Assembly (NCBI RefSeq): GCF_042650605.1
Contig: NZ_JBHSBN010000016.1
Location: forward strand, 62,001-126,000
Direction of reading: 5' to 3'
From: Micromonospora_J zhanjiangensis
GTDB lineage: Bacteria; Actinomycetota; Actinomycetes; Mycobacteriales; Micromonosporaceae
Length of the DNA stretch: 64,000 nt
Translations under genes and position numbers: made by a program
The notes under the pieces: model-generated
What the model was told of the DNA's origin: nothing
What the model saw: only the letters and a program-made list of their open reading frames with translations
Database searches by the model: none
Shown: positions 8,087-17,309 of the stretch, piece after piece
Position numbering within the stretch: the stretch's first letter is position 1
Layout of the letters: the number at the start of each line of letters is the position of its first letter

Positions 8087-9058
8087 ATGGCGGCGGACCT
8101 GAGTTGGGTGGGGTTCGCGCTGGCCGCCCTCTTCGCCGCCTTCACCGGGTTCAACGACGCCGGTGCCCTGGTGGGCGTCGGACTGCGGGTCGGCGGGCTG
8201 CGCCCGGTCACCGCCGTCACCATGCTCTGCGTCGCCGTGGCCACCGCCCCGATCCTGGTCGGTACCGCGGTGGCCGCCACGCTGGGCGGGCGGCTGGTGG
8301 CCCTCGACGAGGGCCGGGCCACCGTCGCGATGATCGCCGGTGTCGGCGCGGCGGTCCTGGTCACCGGCACGCTGGCCGCCCGGGGCCTGCCCACCAGCCT
8401 GACGCTGGCGCTGATCGGCGGCATCGCGGGCGCCGGCGTCGGCGTACGGGCTCCGGTGGACTGGGCCACGGTCGCCTTCGTCCTGCTGGCCGCCGCGGTC
8501 GCACCGGTCGTCGGCGCGCTGGCCGCGCTCCTGTTGACCCGAGTCGTCGGCGCCCTGCCCGCCCCCGAGGGCGCCGGCCGGCGGCTGCGCCGGCTGCACG
8601 CGGGTGCCCTGGGCGCCACCTGCCTGGCGTACGGCGCCAACGACGGGCAGAAGATGCTCGCCGTCTACGCGGCGGTGCACGGCGCGACCCCGGCCGCCGC
8701 CGCCCGGTCCCCACTGGCGGTACTGGTCATCACCGGCTGCTTCCTGCTCGGCGGCCTGCTCGGCCTGCCGCGGCTGGCCGCGGCGCTGGCCGGCGGCCTG
8801 ACCGCGGGCCGCCCGGACGCCGTGGTGGTCAGCGAACTCTCCGGCGCCGGCGTGGTGCTCGGCACCGCGGTACTCGGCGCGCCGGTGAGCATGACCCAGT
8901 CACTGTCCGGCGCCATGGTGGGCACCGGACTGTCCCGACGATCGAGGAAGGTGCGATGGCGTGGCGTGATCCGACTGGGACGCGCGTGGTTGCTGACCCT
9001 ACCGGCGGCGTTCGTGGCCGCCGCGCTGGGCAGCCTGCTGCTGGTACCCGGTCCATGA
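8087..9058 (+). CDS. PiT-family inorganic phosphate transporter
   Basis: A 323-residue multi-pass membrane protein. Two repeats of the PiT signature are recognisable: FAAFTGFNDAGALVG near the N terminus and LGATCLAYGANDGQKMLAVYAA near residue 185 (GxNDG type). About eight to ten hydrophobic spans are visible. ATG 8087 is preferred to GTG 8081 because CGGAGG (8076-8081) then sits 5 bases away. The stop overlaps the start of the DUF47/PhoU-like gene (ATGA), the usual low-affinity phosphate importer pair. Divergence from a phosphatase-bearing operon with related operator motifs suggests co-regulation of phosphate release and uptake. Confidence 0.88.
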   Translation: MAADLSWVGFALAALFAAFTGFNDAGALVGVGLRVGGLRPVTAVTMLCVAVATAPILVGTAVAATLGGRLVALDEGRATVAMIAGVGAAVLVTGTLAARGLPTSLTLALIGGIAGAGVGVRAPVDWATVAFVLLAAAVAPVVGALAALLLTRVVGALPAPEGAGRRLRRLHAGALGATCLAYGANDGQKMLAVYAAVHGATPAAAARSPLAVLVITGCFLLGGLLGLPRLAAALAGGLTAGRPDAVVVSELSGAGVVLGTAVLGAPVSMTQSLSGAMVGTGLSRRSRKVRWRGVIRLGRAWLLTLPAAFVAAALGSLLLVPGP

Positions 9059-9696
9059 TGGTGCCGGCCCGGCTGGGCGACCTGCTGCGGGACCTGTCCG
9101 GCCGCACCGACCGGGTGCTGGCCGACCTGATCGTCGACCAGCTCACCGCCGCGTCCGACGGGGTGCGGCTGGCCGCCGCGCTGGCCCGCGGCGAGGTCGA
9201 CCCGACCGACGCCCGGGGCCGGATCGCCGAGATCGAGCACGAGGGTGACACCGGTCGGGTCGCCCTGGTCGGCCGGCTCCGGCGCAGTGTCAGCTCACCG
9301 ATCGACCGGGAGGACCTGTTCCGGCTCTCCCGGTCGGTCGACGACGTCCTCGACACCGTCCGGGACTTCATCCGCGAGGTCGACCTCTTCGCGGTCGACA
9401 ACCGGTCGGCGTACGAACCGGTGCTGACCGCGCTCGCCGCCGGGCTGGACGAGTTGGCCGTCGCGGTACGGATGCTGCCCGGGACGCCCCGGCAGGCGGC
9501 CGAACACGCGCTACGGGCCAAGAAGCAAGGGCTACGCACCCGGTACCAGTACGCGGTCTCCGACCTGCTCGCCCAGCCGCTGACCGCGGACGTCGTCAAG
9601 GCCACCCTGTTGCTCGGCCGGTTGGACACCGCCGGGGTGCACCTGGCCACGGCGGCCGACGCCCTCGCCGACGGTGTGGTCAAACGCTTCCAGTGA
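9055..9696 (+). CDS. DUF47 family PhoU-like regulator of the PiT transporter
   Basis: A 213-residue helical cytosolic protein resembling PhoU/TIGR00153. Acidic metal-binding signatures typical of the family are seen: EIEHEGDTGRVALV near residue 63, and FRLSRSVDDVLDTVRDFIREVD near 88. It is translationally coupled to PiT by ATGA. Such proteins gate or inhibit PiT transport or bind iron clusters; the exact role here is inferred from linkage. Confidence 0.85.
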   Translation: MMVPARLGDLLRDLSGRTDRVLADLIVDQLTAASDGVRLAAALARGEVDPTDARGRIAEIEHEGDTGRVALVGRLRRSVSSPIDREDLFRLSRSVDDVLDTVRDFIREVDLFAVDNRSAYEPVLTALAAGLDELAVAVRMLPGTPRQAAEHALRAKKQGLRTRYQYAVSDLLAQPLTADVVKATLLLGRLDTAGVHLATAADALADGVVKRFQ

Positions 9697-9765
9697 ACGT
9701 CCGGTCGGCGTGCCCGCGCCGGCGCGTGACACCAGGAAATTCCCGACCCGAAGGAGGAACGGACG

Positions 9766-10833
9766 ATGCAGGACCGACAGGGAATGAGTCGTCGACGGCT
9801 GATCCGGACAGCCGGTCTCGGCGGCGCGATCGGACTGGGCGCGATCTGGGCCGGCGGTGCGGCGCTCGCCGCGTCCACCGCCCCGGCGCCGGCCCGGCCG
9901 TCCGGCGGGATCGATCCGGCGACCCGGTTCGACCTCGCCGCCCCGGGCACCGCCTTGTTCGAGGGCCGCCCGCTGCACGACGCGACGGTCATCCAGTCGC
10001 TGGCCTTCGACAACGTCAACAAGCACGTGTACACCGTGCAGCTGATGGCCGGCGGCCGGCAACTGCCCGGGGAGAGCGCCCCGGTCAGCGGCGCGACCCG
10101 CGGCTACCGCGGTGACCTGTGCCTGACCCGGCTCGACCTGGCCGGCAACGAACTCGGCCACATGTACCTCACCGGCTTCGGACACGGCGTACAGATCGGC
10201 GCCGAACCGGTCGGCTCGTCGGCGTTCCTGTGGACCGAGGTGGACGCGGTGGCCGACGACGGCACCAACGGCTGGGGAACGCAACTGGCCCGGTTCCGGT
10301 TCGTCGACGGCGCGGTGCGCACACCGGACTCCCCCGAGGTGCGTCGGCTCCGTCCGGTCGCCGGCTCGGACCGTACGACGTGCGGCATCGACCCGGCCAC
10401 CGGTCGGTTGGTGATGCGCTACCGGATCGACGGCGCGTTCCGCTTCGGCCTCTACGACCTGTCCGACGTGCGACGCAACCGGTTCGTCCCGCTCGCCGAC
10501 GTGGCCCAGCCAACGCTCAGCTACTCCTTCCAGGGCTACACGTCGTACGGCGGTCACCTGTACCTGTTGGAGGGAACGTCGTACGGCAGCGGCGGCTCCC
10601 AGCCGCCGACCGGGAACACCTATCTGACGTGTGTGGACTGGAGAACCGGGGCGGTGGTCGACCGGCGACTCGTCACCGACGCTGCCGGGCTGCCGTTCCG
10701 GGAGCCGGAGGGCCTGGCGATCCAGCTGCCCGACCCGGCTCGGCCCGATCGGGCACGGCTGTGCTTCGGCTTCGCCTCCGGCGTCGTCGGGGCGCGGACG
10801 GCGACCGTCTACTACAAGGACGTCCTTTCCTGA
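9766..10833 (+). CDS. Tat-exported helveticin-J / 'teichoic acid biosynthesis protein C'-like beta-propeller protein
   Basis: A 355-residue protein with a twin-arginine signal (SRRRLIRTAG, residues 7-16) and a hydrophobic stretch ending near ALAAS. The mature part has VIQSLAFDNVNKHVYTVQLM, DLCLTRLDLAGNELGHMYL, GFGHGVQIGAEPVG and FREPEGLAI...LCFGFASG. I recognise these as hallmarks of the helveticin J/phage-baseplate-like family often annotated in Streptomyces as teichoic acid biosynthesis protein C. It probably acts outside the cell; bactericidal or wall-associated function is not established. The 3' end overlaps the convergent flippase gene by 22 bases. Confidence 0.75.
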   Translation: MQDRQGMSRRRLIRTAGLGGAIGLGAIWAGGAALAASTAPAPARPSGGIDPATRFDLAAPGTALFEGRPLHDATVIQSLAFDNVNKHVYTVQLMAGGRQLPGESAPVSGATRGYRGDLCLTRLDLAGNELGHMYLTGFGHGVQIGAEPVGSSAFLWTEVDAVADDGTNGWGTQLARFRFVDGAVRTPDSPEVRRLRPVAGSDRTTCGIDPATGRLVMRYRIDGAFRFGLYDLSDVRRNRFVPLADVAQPTLSYSFQGYTSYGGHLYLLEGTSYGSGGSQPPTGNTYLTCVDWRTGAVVDRRLVTDAAGLPFREPEGLAIQLPDPARPDRARLCFGFASGVVGARTATVYYKDVLS

Positions 10834-12134
10834 CCGGTTTCCGGCGACGCCGGCGTGCCCGCCGGAACGGTTCGGTTCCCGACCTCCGGCGGGCGCAGCA
10901 GGAGCACGGCCACCCCGAACGCCAGCGTGGTCATCAGCGCGCCCTGGGCGAGCAGGCTGGCCAGTGCGGCACCGTCGGCACCCCACGACCCGGCCAGGGC
11001 CCACACCCCGCACAGGTACGCCAGGACGGCCGTCATGGTCGCCCGCCCCACCAGCCGGTCGTAGCCGCGGGCCTGCAGCAACGCGACGAGCGGCTGGTTG
11101 ACCAGCACCACGGCCGCCGAGGCGGAGAGCAGGGCGAGCACCGGCGCGGCGTCCCGGTAGCCCTCGCCGAGCAGGACCGGCACCAACCTGCCCGCCCCGG
11201 CGGCGAGCAACGCGCAGACGGCGACGCCCACCCCGATGAGCCAGAGCGACCCCCGGGTACGGCGGACCGCCTCCCGGGCCGACCCGGCCGCCGCGATGAC
11301 CGGGGCGGCCGCCGCGCCGTACGACTGGGACAACAACTGGACCGGCTGCGTCCAGCGGCTCACCGCTCCGTACATGCCGGCGTGGGCGCTGCCGCCGGCG
11401 ATCCCGAGCACGACCGTGTCCAACGCGCCGAGGTTGACGGCGAGGGTGAAGGTTCCGTACCCGCCGACGGCCGACCAGGGGTTGACCGGTCGCCAGGACG
11501 CCAGGAACTCCCGTCCCCCGCCGGACAGCGCGACGCCGACACCGCCACCCAGCACCGCACCGGTCACCAGGGCGCACCAGAAGGCGACCAGGGAGCCCGC
11601 GGACCCGGCCGTCGTGACGGCCACGAAGACGGCCAACGCGGCCGACCGTTCCACCAGCAGGACCGTCCCGACGCGACCGGTCTGGCACGCCGCCCGGTTC
11701 GGCACGACCGCCCCGACGGACAGCATCCGGCTGAGCGCCACCACCGCCGCGCCGGCGACCAGATCCGCCCGCCAGCACACCGCTGCCACGACGGTCGACG
11801 CACCGGCGAGGAGCACGCCGACGATCAGCTTGGTGCGCAGGCCGTCCCAGTAGTCCCCGGTGCGCATCCGGCCGGCGGCCAGTTCCCGCAATGAGTAGGC
11901 GGTGAACCCGAGGTCGAGGACGCCCGCCAGGAAGGTGCCCAGGCCGATCGCCTTGACGGTCTCACCGAACGCCGCGGGCGCCGAGCCACGGGCCGCGCCG
12001 GCGAGCAGGACGGCGTAGAGCACCTGCGAGATCGCGGTCGACGCGGCCAGGGACAGTGCCTGTCCGGTCAGCGACCGCCGCCCGGCGAGCGTGGGCGGGA
12101 TCCGCCGCCCGGCCAGCAGCCGGCCGGTCAGCAC
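10812..12134 (-). CDS. Polysaccharide flippase (Wzx/MOP-superfamily)
   Basis: A 440-residue protein with 12 or so hydrophobic segments and an N-terminal QALSLAASTAISQVLYAVLLAG typical of O-antigen/teichoic flippases. Conserved features such as ALDTVVLGIAGGSAHAGMYGAVSRWTQP in the middle and VLLGEGYRDAAPVLALLS near residue 325 support the MOP fold. GTG 12134 overlaps the upstream glycosyltransferase stop by 7 bases, so both are one unit. It probably moves a lipid-linked glycan made by the neighbouring enzymes across the membrane. Confidence 0.82.
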   Translation of the reverse strand: MLTGRLLAGRRIPPTLAGRRSLTGQALSLAASTAISQVLYAVLLAGAARGSAPAAFGETVKAIGLGTFLAGVLDLGFTAYSLRELAAGRMRTGDYWDGLRTKLIVGVLLAGASTVVAAVCWRADLVAGAAVVALSRMLSVGAVVPNRAACQTGRVGTVLLVERSAALAVFVAVTTAGSAGSLVAFWCALVTGAVLGGGVGVALSGGGREFLASWRPVNPWSAVGGYGTFTLAVNLGALDTVVLGIAGGSAHAGMYGAVSRWTQPVQLLSQSYGAAAAPVIAAAGSAREAVRRTRGSLWLIGVGVAVCALLAAGAGRLVPVLLGEGYRDAAPVLALLSASAAVVLVNQPLVALLQARGYDRLVGRATMTAVLAYLCGVWALAGSWGADGAALASLLAQGALMTTLAFGVAVLLLRPPEVGNRTVPAGTPASPETGQERTSL

Positions 12135-13198
12135 AGGAAGGAATCGGCGAAGTCACGAGGATCGGCGCCCGGGACCGGAGCCGGTGCCGGCAGGCTGACC
12201 GCGCGGCGCATGAGTTCTTCCAGGGTGGACTGCTCCAACGGGCCGGTGAGGTCGATGCCGGCGTTCCGCGCCCACATCCGCAGGTGTTCCGATCCCACCA
12301 CCACCGCCCGCCGTCCGGCGAGGGCGGCCTTGGCCATCGACGAGTTGGGGGTCGAGGTGCAGTACGCGACCACCACGCAGTCCGCGGCCTGGATCGCGCG
12401 GTTGAGTTCGTGGTCGCTGTGCAGCCGGTCGCTGAGCACGATCGGGACGTCCATCCGGTCGGCCCGTCGCAACAACGGCGCGATCTCGTCCCGGACCGGG
12501 CCGCCGATCTGACCGCAGACGAACAGTCCCACCTTGCTGTCGGCCAGGCTCAGCACGGAACGGACGACCATCGGAAGGTTCTTCCGCCGCGACATGGCGC
12601 CGACGACCACGAAGAGGTAGCGGTCCGGCGGCAGTCCGAACTCCTGCCGCAGGTCCGACGGGTCGAGCTGCCCGGCGTCGAACACGACCGGGTCGGCGAC
12701 GTTCTCACCCGATCCGGACCCGGCTACCCGCTGGTCCGCCAGGCAGAGCACCCGGACCCGCGGAAACCGCCGGGCCCGGGCGATCGACCACCGTTTCACG
12801 GCCATCTTGAGCCGCTGCGCCGGTCGCGGGTCGTCGGACCAGCGGGGATCCTGCACCACCAGTACCCGCAGCTCGGCTCCGTGGCGCCACCCGGTGACCC
12901 CGAGCCGGATGGCGAAGCGGTCCCCGTCCGGCACGAGGACCCGGTCGCAGCGGGTGCGGACGGCCAACCGGCGCACCAGGGCCGGCGTGAGGAGGGCATC
13001 CGGAATCCGTTCGGCAACGCACCGGTCGGCGACGTCGCCCAGATGCAGACCGAACTCCGGTGCGTCGAACCCGTGCCGCGGCATCGCGAGGACCGGCGTT
13101 CCGGACCGGGCGAGCACCCCGTCGACCAGCAACCGGACGTAGACCAGCCGGTGCCCGTCAGGCCCCTGGTTGACGATCAGAACCCGCTCGCCCATCAT
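12128..13198 (-). CDS. GT4-like glycosyltransferase
   Basis: A 356-residue cytosolic protein with a GT-B layout: an N-terminal Rossmann-like half (VLIVNQGPDGHRLVYVRLLV) and a C-terminal half with FVVVGAMSRRKNLPMVVRSV (donor phosphate region) and LNRAIQAADCVVVAYCTSTPNSSM. The E(x7)E motif is degenerate. ATG 13198 is preferred over TTG 13207; a strong ribosome-binding site is absent. It is coupled to the flippase gene. The acceptor and donor sugars are unknown. Confidence 0.72.
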   Translation of the reverse strand: MMGERVLIVNQGPDGHRLVYVRLLVDGVLARSGTPVLAMPRHGFDAPEFGLHLGDVADRCVAERIPDALLTPALVRRLAVRTRCDRVLVPDGDRFAIRLGVTGWRHGAELRVLVVQDPRWSDDPRPAQRLKMAVKRWSIARARRFPRVRVLCLADQRVAGSGSGENVADPVVFDAGQLDPSDLRQEFGLPPDRYLFVVVGAMSRRKNLPMVVRSVLSLADSKVGLFVCGQIGGPVRDEIAPLLRRADRMDVPIVLSDRLHSDHELNRAIQAADCVVVAYCTSTPNSSMAKAALAGRRAVVVGSEHLRMWARNAGIDLTGPLEQSTLEELMRRAVSLPAPAPVPGADPRDFADSFLC

Positions 13199-13220
13199 GC
13201 GGCTCAACGACGGATCCGAC

Positions 13221-13262
13221 GCGAGGACGTGGCCACCGGCCGCGAGGACGTGGCCACCGGCC
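13221..13262 (+). repeat. 21-bp perfect tandem duplication
   Basis: Two identical adjacent 21-base units beginning GCGAGGACGTGG, between the glycosyltransferase 5' end and the next small gene. A partial inverted copy (GCGGCCACGT) follows at 13271. This looks like recent slippage; no function is evident. Confidence 0.8.
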
Positions 13263-13387
13263 GCGGGGGAGCGGCCACGTTTCAGAACGAAGCCGCGTTG
13301 GGTATCAACACCGAGTCACCGACTGCCGAGAGTCGACCGTCGGTGGTCGGCCATCCCGCCGACACTTCCACCACCAGGGAGACGACC

Positions 13388-13594
13388 ATGCGCATCGGAT
13401 CGGTAGGCGCCGCCCTTCTGGTCATCTGGCTGATCATCGGCGCGATCGCCGCGGGACAGCGCGGTTACTACAACCGGGACAACGACAGCTGCGCGTCGGC
13501 GGGCACCACCATCGTGACCATCGTCGCCGGACCGCTGAACTACGTCGGCGTCAACCCGAAGGTCAAGTGCGCCGTTCCGCAACCGTCGCAGTAG
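13388..13594 (+). CDS. Small single-span membrane protein of unknown function
   Basis: 68 residues: an N-terminal hydrophobic helix (SVGAALLVIWLIIGAIAAGQ), then a short exported or periplasmic part with two cysteines (NDSCASAG and KVKCAVPQ) that could form a disulfide. GGGAG lies 6 bases before ATG 13388, and a strong hairpin follows the stop, so this is a free-standing gene. No family is recognised beyond similarity to small actinobacterial membrane proteins. Confidence 0.7.
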   Translation: MRIGSVGAALLVIWLIIGAIAAGQRGYYNRDNDSCASAGTTIVTIVAGPLNYVGVNPKVKCAVPQPSQ

Positions 13595-13623
13595 TTCCGC
13601 ATCCGCCGTCCGTGTTGTTCGTC

Positions 13624-13655
13624 CGGCCCGTTCCCGTCGCTCGCGGAACGGGCCG
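13624..13655 (+). terminator. Intrinsic terminator-like hairpin after the 68-aa gene
   Basis: An 11-bp perfect stem (CGGCCCGTTCC / GGAACGGGCCG) with a 10-base loop, 30 bases after the stop. No U-tract follows, as is common in high-GC actinomycetes. Confidence 0.65.
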
Positions 13656-13801
13656 ACGCATGTCCGGGCCACGTCCGCGCCGGTCGCCGACCGGCTTCCC
13701 CGGTACGGCCGCGGTCGTGGCCCTGACCGAGGCGTGCGACGCCGATGTGGAAAGCTGCCCCGAGACTTCTTCACACCCCCGTACTCGAGAAGGTGGTCGC
13801 C

Positions 13802-14890
13802 GTGACGAACGTGCTGTACCTGTTGCTGGGTCTGTTGGTCGGAGCGGGCGCCGGCTGGATACTTCGCGGCCGGTCCCAGGGCGGGTCGGACGCGCGACCG
13901 GCGCCCCCGCACCAGGCGGCTCCGGCCACGCCGGCCGCCCCGGACGACGGGACCGCCCCGGTCGGGACCCCGGCGGACGAGACCGTCCGGCTGGACACCC
14001 CGGCGGAGGAGACCGTCCGGCTGGACACCCGGCCCACCGACGCCGACGCGACCGTGCCGGTCAGCACGCCGGTCGCGCCGGTGGACACGCACGCCGGTGC
14101 GGCCGCGCCGGTGAGTGACGCGCCCACCGGCGCGGTCATCGACGAGCCGCGTCCCGACGCGGTCGAGGACCCGGCTCCGCCGGCCGGCGGTCCGGACCCG
14201 ACGGACGCGACGGACGCGGCCGACCTGGAGCCGCACCCGTTGACCGGCGACGAGCCGTCGACCGAGCCGGTCCCGCCGGTCACCCCGGCGCCGTCCGACG
14301 AGTCGGCCCGGCCCGTCGAGCCGGTCGGCGTCGCGTCCGGCGACAGCACGGCCGATGACGGCGCGACCGGCGGTACCGACACGCAGATCCTGCCCGTCCC
14401 GGTCGCCGAGCCGACCGAGCCCGAGCCGACCGAGCCCGCCGCGACCGAGCCCGCCCCGGCCGGGCCGGGCCCGGAACGCGTCGCGCCGGCCGACGCCGGT
14501 ACCGACCCGACCGCGGCCACCGAGCCGACGGAGCCGGCCGGTACCGCCACCGCGACGACCGAGGCGACCACGGAAGCCGGCACCACCACGTCGACCGGCC
14601 CGGCGACGGTGCCGGCGCAGGCCGGGCCCGCGGACGGCCCGGACGACAACTTCCGTCGGATCGGTGGCATCGGGCCGAAGATCGAGGTGGCGTTGCGGAC
14701 CGCCGGTTTCCGGACCTACCGGCAGCTGGCCGAGGCCACCGAGCCGGAGCTGCGGGCCGCGATCCGGGCGGCCAACCTGCGCTCGGCCCCCGGCCTGGCC
14801 AACTGGGCCGAGCAGGCCCGGTCGCTGGCCGAGGGCGGCGCGACCGGCCCGGCGACGACGACCGGCGGGAACCAGCCGGTCGGTTCCTGA
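13802..14890 (+). CDS. Membrane-anchored protein with long acidic Pro/Thr linker and C-terminal helix-hairpin-helix domain
   Basis: 362 residues in three parts. An N-terminal membrane anchor (VLYLLLGLLVGAGAGWIL) precedes about 240 residues of low-complexity Ala/Pro/Thr/Asp/Glu sequence with imperfect repeats (DETVRLDTPAEETVRLDT; TEPEPTEP). A 65-residue C-terminal domain starts DNFRRIGGIGPKIEVALRTA. The GGIGPKIE motif and ELRAAIRAANL resemble HhH/DUF4332 nucleic-acid-binding modules. GTG 13802 is chosen because the hydrophobic anchor begins there. A tethered DNA-binding role is possible but unproven. Confidence 0.75.
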   Translation: MTNVLYLLLGLLVGAGAGWILRGRSQGGSDARPAPPHQAAPATPAAPDDGTAPVGTPADETVRLDTPAEETVRLDTRPTDADATVPVSTPVAPVDTHAGAAAPVSDAPTGAVIDEPRPDAVEDPAPPAGGPDPTDATDAADLEPHPLTGDEPSTEPVPPVTPAPSDESARPVEPVGVASGDSTADDGATGGTDTQILPVPVAEPTEPEPTEPAATEPAPAGPGPERVAPADAGTDPTAATEPTEPAGTATATTEATTEAGTTTSTGPATVPAQAGPADGPDDNFRRIGGIGPKIEVALRTAGFRTYRQLAEATEPELRAAIRAANLRSAPGLANWAEQARSLAEGGATGPATTTGGNQPVGS

Positions 14891-14962
14891 GGCGTGGCCC
14901 GGCGCGACGACCTCGTCGCGCCGGGCCCGGTCGCGCGCACCCCTTTCCCGTACGGTCGGCGG

Positions 14963-15883
14963 GTGATCAGCGACGCGTTGGCCCGCAACGTCCGGGCGAA
15001 CTGGGGTGCCGACGGCGATCGGTGGCTCGCGCGGCTGCCGACCATCCTGCGCGACCTGGCCCGGGACTGGGACCTCACCGTCGGCCCGCCGTACGAGCTG
15101 TCGTACCACTATGTCGCCGCGGTGACCCGCGGCGACGGTTCCCCGGCGGTGCTCAAGCTGGGCGTACCGACCGGCCCGTCACTGGCCGAGGAGGCGCCGG
15201 CGCTCGCCGCGTTCGACGGCCGGGGCGCGGTCCGGCTGCTCCGGGCGGACCTCGGTCGCGGCGCGCTGCTGCTGGAACGCGTGACGCCCGGCTGGCGGGC
15301 CCGGGACCTGGTGCCCCGACGCGACGCCGACGCCACCTCGGCCGCGGTCGGCGTACTGCGGCGCCTGCACCGGACACCACCGCCGGGCTGTCCGCTGCCC
15401 GACGCGGCCGACCAGGTCCGGGCCTTCGACGCGTACGCGGCACGGTACGGCGACGCCGGTCCACTCCCGCTCGACCTCGTGGTCCGGGCCGGCGGACTGA
15501 TGCGGGAACTCCGCGCGTCGGCCGACCGCCGGGTCCTGCTGCACGGCGATCTGCACCACGACAACATCCTGCGCGCGACGCGCGAGCCGTGGCTGGCCAT
15601 CGATCCGCACGGTCTCGTCGGCGACCCGGGGTACGACACCGGGGCGCTGTTGTTCAATCCCGACCCGGACAACCGCGACGAGGCGTTGACCCGCCTCGTC
15701 CCGGCCCGGGTGGAGCAGCTCGCGGACCAGACGGGCCTGCCGCCCGACCGGGTGCTCGGGTGGGGGTTCGTCAAGGCGGTGCTGTCCGACGTGTGGACGG
15801 CCGAGGACCGGTCACCCGGCGGGTCGTCCCCGGTCAGCCGGGCGCTGGACGTCGCCCGGCTGTTGCTCCCCCGGCTGCCCTGA
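14963..15883 (+). CDS. Aminoglycoside/hydroxyurea phosphotransferase (streptomycin 6-kinase-like)
   Basis: A 306-residue kinase-fold enzyme. The catalytic loop HGDLHHDNILRATREPWLAI and the metal-binding DPHGLVGDPGYDTGALLFNP match the APH(6)/hydroxyurea kinase family (PF04655 type). Family members phosphorylate the 6-OH of streptomycin, but many chromosomal copies have no tested substrate. GTG 14963 is preferred because upstream residues are Arg/Pro-rich and non-homologous. It stands alone, unlinked to a streptomycin biosynthetic gene, so resistance is only a possibility. Confidence 0.8.
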   Translation: MISDALARNVRANWGADGDRWLARLPTILRDLARDWDLTVGPPYELSYHYVAAVTRGDGSPAVLKLGVPTGPSLAEEAPALAAFDGRGAVRLLRADLGRGALLLERVTPGWRARDLVPRRDADATSAAVGVLRRLHRTPPPGCPLPDAADQVRAFDAYAARYGDAGPLPLDLVVRAGGLMRELRASADRRVLLHGDLHHDNILRATREPWLAIDPHGLVGDPGYDTGALLFNPDPDNRDEALTRLVPARVEQLADQTGLPPDRVLGWGFVKAVLSDVWTAEDRSPGGSSPVSRALDVARLLLPRLP

Positions 15884-15932
15884 GTTCCCTCCGCCGGACC
15901 GGCCGGTCACCGTGCCCGCCGGGACCGGACGG

Positions 15933-17309
15933 TCACCGTGCCGGTCGGGCCGCGCCGCGACGCAGGTAGGGACAGGGCAGGACGGCGACCTGTCCCGGCG
16001 GCACGGGCACCCGCACCACGGCGTCCGGGGGCAGTCCCGCGCAGACGGCCCGGGCCTCGGCCAGGGTGGTGTGCCAGGGCGGACCGTCCGCCCGGGCGTT
16101 GTGCGTGCGGAGGTTGACCGCGCACACCACGGTCAGCAGCCCCACCAACGCGTACATGGGAACGGACTTCCACCGCCCGGGCCGGTCGTCGCGCGCCGGT
16201 CGCACCAGGGCCGCGAGCGCGGCGAGCGTCATGAGCGCGGGCGCCACGGCGTACCGGACGATGCTCTGCCCGCCGCCGATCAGGCTTTCGACGTACAGGG
16301 CGAGGGCTCCGCCGGCCAACACCGCCGCGAGCGGCCAGTCGGGCCGGCTGAGTCGCCGCAGCGCGACCACGACGACGGCGGCCACGACCAGCCAGCCGAG
16401 CATGGCGACCGGCAGGTAGCCCGCGTCGATCCGGCCGGACACCAGCCGTTCGCCCAGGACCGCCTGCGGCACCGGTCGCAGCACGAACTCCAGCAACGCC
16501 CACACCGGATCCGGGCGGGGCGGGGCGAAGGCGGGGCCGCGCTGGTTGACGCCCAACGCCATGGTGCCGAACTGGAGGCCGAGGCCGACCACCAGCACCC
16601 CGGCGAGCAGGGCGCTGTGCCGGTCGCGGCGGACGTACCACCGCGCCACGGCCAGTGGCACGAAGACCAGGGCGAGCAGGTCACTCAGGACGGTCAGCAC
16701 CACGACGGCGGTCGCGACCAGCCGACCGGTCCGGCTGGCCGGCACCCAGACGAACATCCACAGGCTGGTGTACAGCAGGGGCCAGTGCAGGTAGGAGATC
16801 GAGTTGGGTACCTCCGCCATGCCCACCGGCACCACGACCATCGGCACCGAGACGAGCAGGCGCAACGGCACCTCGGTCAGGTGGCTCCGGCAGGCGGTGA
16901 AGACGACGAGCGCCAGCACCGAGGTGACCACCGCCGCCTCGACGGCCGCCACGGCGGCCGCCCGGTCGGCGGGAAACCACACCATGACCTCGGCGAGCAG
17001 TCTCGGGACGGTGTTGAAGTATCCCCCGTACGGGGTGGCCAGCGCGTCGAGCGTCGAACGGGCGGCGGCGTCGGCGAGGAAGACCCGGCCGTCCTCGGCC
17101 CAGAGCGTGTCCAGCGCCCCGGCACCGGCCTGCCGCAGCAGGCTGAGCACCGTACCGCCGCCGACCGCCAGCACCGCGAGCAACCAGCGCGTCCAGGGGA
17201 CGGGTCGTCCCGGGTCGACGAGCCACAACCGGTCGGCGGCGCCGCGCAGGTCGAACTGGCGGACCCGGACGGTCCGCCGCCCGGGTCGTACGGCGGTGCC
17301 GCCGCTCAC
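15933..17309 (-). CDS. Polytopic membrane protein, putative glycosyltransferase (GT-C-like)
   Basis: A 458-residue protein with about 11 hydrophobic spans. The first extracytoplasmic loop contains DTLWAEDGRVFLADA, an acidic pattern like the first-loop catalytic Asp/Glu of GT-C enzymes that use polyprenyl-phosphate sugars. A soluble C-terminal tail contains two cysteines (AVCAGLP, LPCPYL). GTG 17309 overlaps the epimerase stop (GTGA), placing it in the polysaccharide operon. Glycosyl transfer is inference from topology and context. Confidence 0.6.
   Translation of the reverse strand: MSGGTAVRPGRRTVRVRQFDLRGAADRLWLVDPGRPVPWTRWLLAVLAVGGGTVLSLLRQAGAGALDTLWAEDGRVFLADAAARSTLDALATPYGGYFNTVPRLLAEVMVWFPADRAAAVAAVEAAVVTSVLALVVFTACRSHLTEVPLRLLVSVPMVVVPVGMAEVPNSISYLHWPLLYTSLWMFVWVPASRTGRLVATAVVVLTVLSDLLALVFVPLAVARWYVRRDRHSALLAGVLVVGLGLQFGTMALGVNQRGPAFAPPRPDPVWALLEFVLRPVPQAVLGERLVSGRIDAGYLPVAMLGWLVVAAVVVVALRRLSRPDWPLAAVLAGGALALYVESLIGGGQSIVRYAVAPALMTLAALAALVRPARDDRPGRWKSVPMYALVGLLTVVCAVNLRTHNARADGPPWHTTLAEARAVCAGLPPDAVVRVPVPPGQVAVLPCPYLRRGAARPAR

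Noticed and set aside
13388..13594. Class I/II lanthipeptide or other RiPP precursor
   Set aside because: A hydrophobic N-terminal helix and lack of leader motifs or modification genes nearby make a small membrane protein more likely.
14963..15883. Part of an aminoglycoside biosynthetic cluster
   Set aside because: No cyclitol, aminotransferase or streptidine genes nearby; the kinase is isolated.
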